Part shown: positions 13,407 through 14,319 of the stretch, piece after piece
How the letters are laid out: every line of letters begins with the position of its first letter
Position numbering within the stretch: position 1 is the first letter of the stretch
NCBI GenBank assembly: GCA_030682505.1
Contig: JAUXOH010000384.1
Span: forward strand, 1-14,319
From: Candidatus Didemnitutus sp.
GTDB taxonomy: Bacteria; Verrucomicrobiota; Verrucomicrobiia; Opitutales; Opitutaceae
Direction: 5' to 3'
DNA length: 14,319 bases
Program-made: the position numbers and the translations under genes
The notes under the pieces: model-generated
Database searches by the model: none
Seen by the model: the letters and a program-made list of their open reading frames with translations, nothing else
What the model was told of the DNA's origin: nothing

Positions 13407-14033
13407 ATGGGGACCGCAAAGTTGATTTCCCGTTTCGGATTCCCCCCGTGGTATTTCCTCGCGGTGTGTCTCGCGGTGCTGGTGGTTCAGCTCAACCCGG
13501 CTTGGCGCGAGGCACTCATCTACGACCGCGCTGCGCTCGGCGGAGGGGAATACTGGCGCGCATGGACCGGCCACCTCGTGCATTTTGGCTGGCCGCATTT
13601 CGTGGCCGATGCGGGCTTGTTGTTGATCCTCGGCTGGACGCTCGGGCGCCGGTTTCCCGGGGCCAGCGTGACCGCCCTGATCGTGCAGCCGCTGTTCATT
13701 TCCGCCGTGCTCTATTGGTTGGATCCGGGGATGGAACGCTATGCCGGCTTGAGTGCGGTGAACCTGGGTCTGTTGCTCCTCCTTGCCGTGCGCGGCTGGC
13801 AGGGCGATCGGAGCGACTGGTTCTGGCCGGCGGTGATCGTGATCTATGTGGCCGAGCTGGTGTTTGAGATCACGCAAGGCGGGCAGGGCGGTGGTTTCAT
13901 TCGCTTTGACGAGCCCACGGTCAAGGTCGCCACCAGCGCCCACCTCGCAGCCACGGCTTACGCGCTCCTCGCCTGGCTGTTCATTCGCGCGCGGCAGCAC
14001 CGCTCGACGCCGGGAGCGAAATCTGCATCCTGA
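13407..14033 (+). CDS. rrtA: Rhombosortase-like rhomboid-family intramembrane serine protease
   Basis: A 208-aa, multi-pass membrane protein with hydrophobic segments at about 14-29, 65-77, 85-103, 115-128, 140-154 and 175-193. The rhomboid-type motif HLVHFGWPHFVADAGLLLIL is at 56-75. The likely catalytic Ser116 lies in YAGLSAVNLG and the likely His179 in TSAHLAATAYALLAW, a Ser-His dyad spaced as in rhombosortases. These enzymes cleave or sort proteins bearing a GlyGly-CTERM tail, in bacteria with type II secretion. The ATG at 13407 is 4 bp after the matrixin stop and has no good Shine-Dalgarno site, so it was probably coupled to translation of the matrixin gene. The transposon should reduce its expression unless a promoter lies in or after the element. 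A housekeeping rhomboid is the alternative, but the small size, AGLSAVNLG motif and adjacent substrate tail favour rhombosortase. Confidence 0.85.
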   Translation: MGTAKLISRFGFPPWYFLAVCLAVLVVQLNPAWREALIYDRAALGGGEYWRAWTGHLVHFGWPHFVADAGLLLILGWTLGRRFPGASVTALIVQPLFISAVLYWLDPGMERYAGLSAVNLGLLLLLAVRGWQGDRSDWFWPAVIVIYVAELVFEITQGGQGGGFIRFDEPTVKVATSAHLAATAYALLAWLFIRARQHRSTPGAKSAS

Positions 14034-14048
14034 GGGCAGGATTATCCC

Positions 14049-14279
14049 ATGAGTGCGTCCGCCACCCAGAAGTCCCTGCTCGGCCTCGTGCTGGGAATCG
14101 GCAGTCTGGGCACAGTCGGATGCGCCACGGCGCCTGCCACCGCTGATCAAGCTCCGGCCTACGTCCCCTATAGCGAACGCACGATGACCGCGGCGGAGCA
14201 TTGGTATCACCGCGACCTTGAGGATCAGATCGAGCGCCAGATCGAGCGCCAGATCGAGCGCCGCAACGCGCCGCGGTAG
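14049..14279 (+). CDS. Small putative lipoprotein with QIER repeats
   Basis: A 76-aa protein opening MSASATQKSLLGLVLGIGSL, a hydrophobic signal ending in GTVGC at Cys25, a plausible though not textbook lipobox (Thr rather than Leu at -3). The mature part is short and polar, and ends in three in-frame QIER units followed by RNAPR, probably a charged helix. An AGGA-like ribosome site lies about 7 nt before the ATG, and the gene starts 15 bp after the rhombosortase stop, so they could be cotranscribed. No family recognised and no function inferred. Confidence 0.6.
   Translation: MSASATQKSLLGLVLGIGSLGTVGCATAPATADQAPAYVPYSERTMTAAEHWYHRDLEDQIERQIERQIERRNAPR
14226..14261 (+). repeat. Three tandem 12-bp repeats coding QIER
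   Basis: CAGATCGAGCGC occurs three times head to tail inside the small lipoprotein gene. The copies are identical, pointing to recent slippage. As 12 is a multiple of three, changes in copy number keep the frame. Confidence 0.9.
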
Positions 14280-14319
14280 CGTGGCTGCGTCCCGGCGTAA
14301 AGTTCTTGGGCGCAAGATT

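Overview
The window is GC-rich chromosomal DNA from a bacterium. It is most likely a verrucomicrobium close to the Opitutaceae. That is inferred from protein style: a gspD-gspE-gspF cluster, a secreted matrixin/NHL protein with a Gly-rich C-terminal tail, a rhomboid-type sorting protease, and weak Shine-Dalgarno sites on several genes. No rRNA or other marker is present to confirm it.

Layout, left to right: (1) aroG-type DAHP synthase, 172-1227 (+). (2) Convergent to it, three type II secretion genes on the minus strand, gspF 1272-2522, gspE 2539-4248 and gspD 4251-6263, transcribed gspD-gspE-gspF. (3) A 334-bp divergent intergenic region. (4) On the plus strand, a small secreted protein of unknown function (6598-7209) overlapping a GTG-started matrixin metalloprotease with an NHL beta-propeller (from 7199). 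(5) A 3,696-bp transposon (9427-13122) inserted in that protease gene. (6) The 3' end of the protease gene (13123-13402), then a rhombosortase-like intramembrane protease (13407-14033) and a short putative lipoprotein (14049-14279).

The transposon is the main discovery. It has TGT...ACA ends, a 35-bp imperfect terminal inverted repeat and a 6-bp target duplication, GTTCAA. Removing the element and one GTTCAA copy restores an 833-codon reading frame whose NHL domain then has six blades; the element cut off blade six and the C-terminal sorting tail. All element genes lie on the minus strand: a zinc-ribbon/HTH protein carrying a 1-nt frameshift, a DD35E transposase of the TnsB/TniA/MuA type, an ExeA/TnsC-like AAA+ ATPase, and a ~100-aa protein resembling the CHC2/DUF3991 primase-associated fold but without its zinc cysteines. 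The ends are asymmetric: the left end is long and rich in repeated TCGTA-type motifs, the right end is short, as in Tn7-like elements. No TnsA, TniQ, resolvase or CRISPR array was seen.

The host genes make sense together. The type II secretion system exports proteins across the outer membrane, and rhombosortases process substrates with a Gly-rich C-terminal anchor. The matrixin protein has such an anchor, and it sits between gspDEF and the rhombosortase. The insertion therefore probably inactivates the local substrate of this secretion/sorting unit in this strain.
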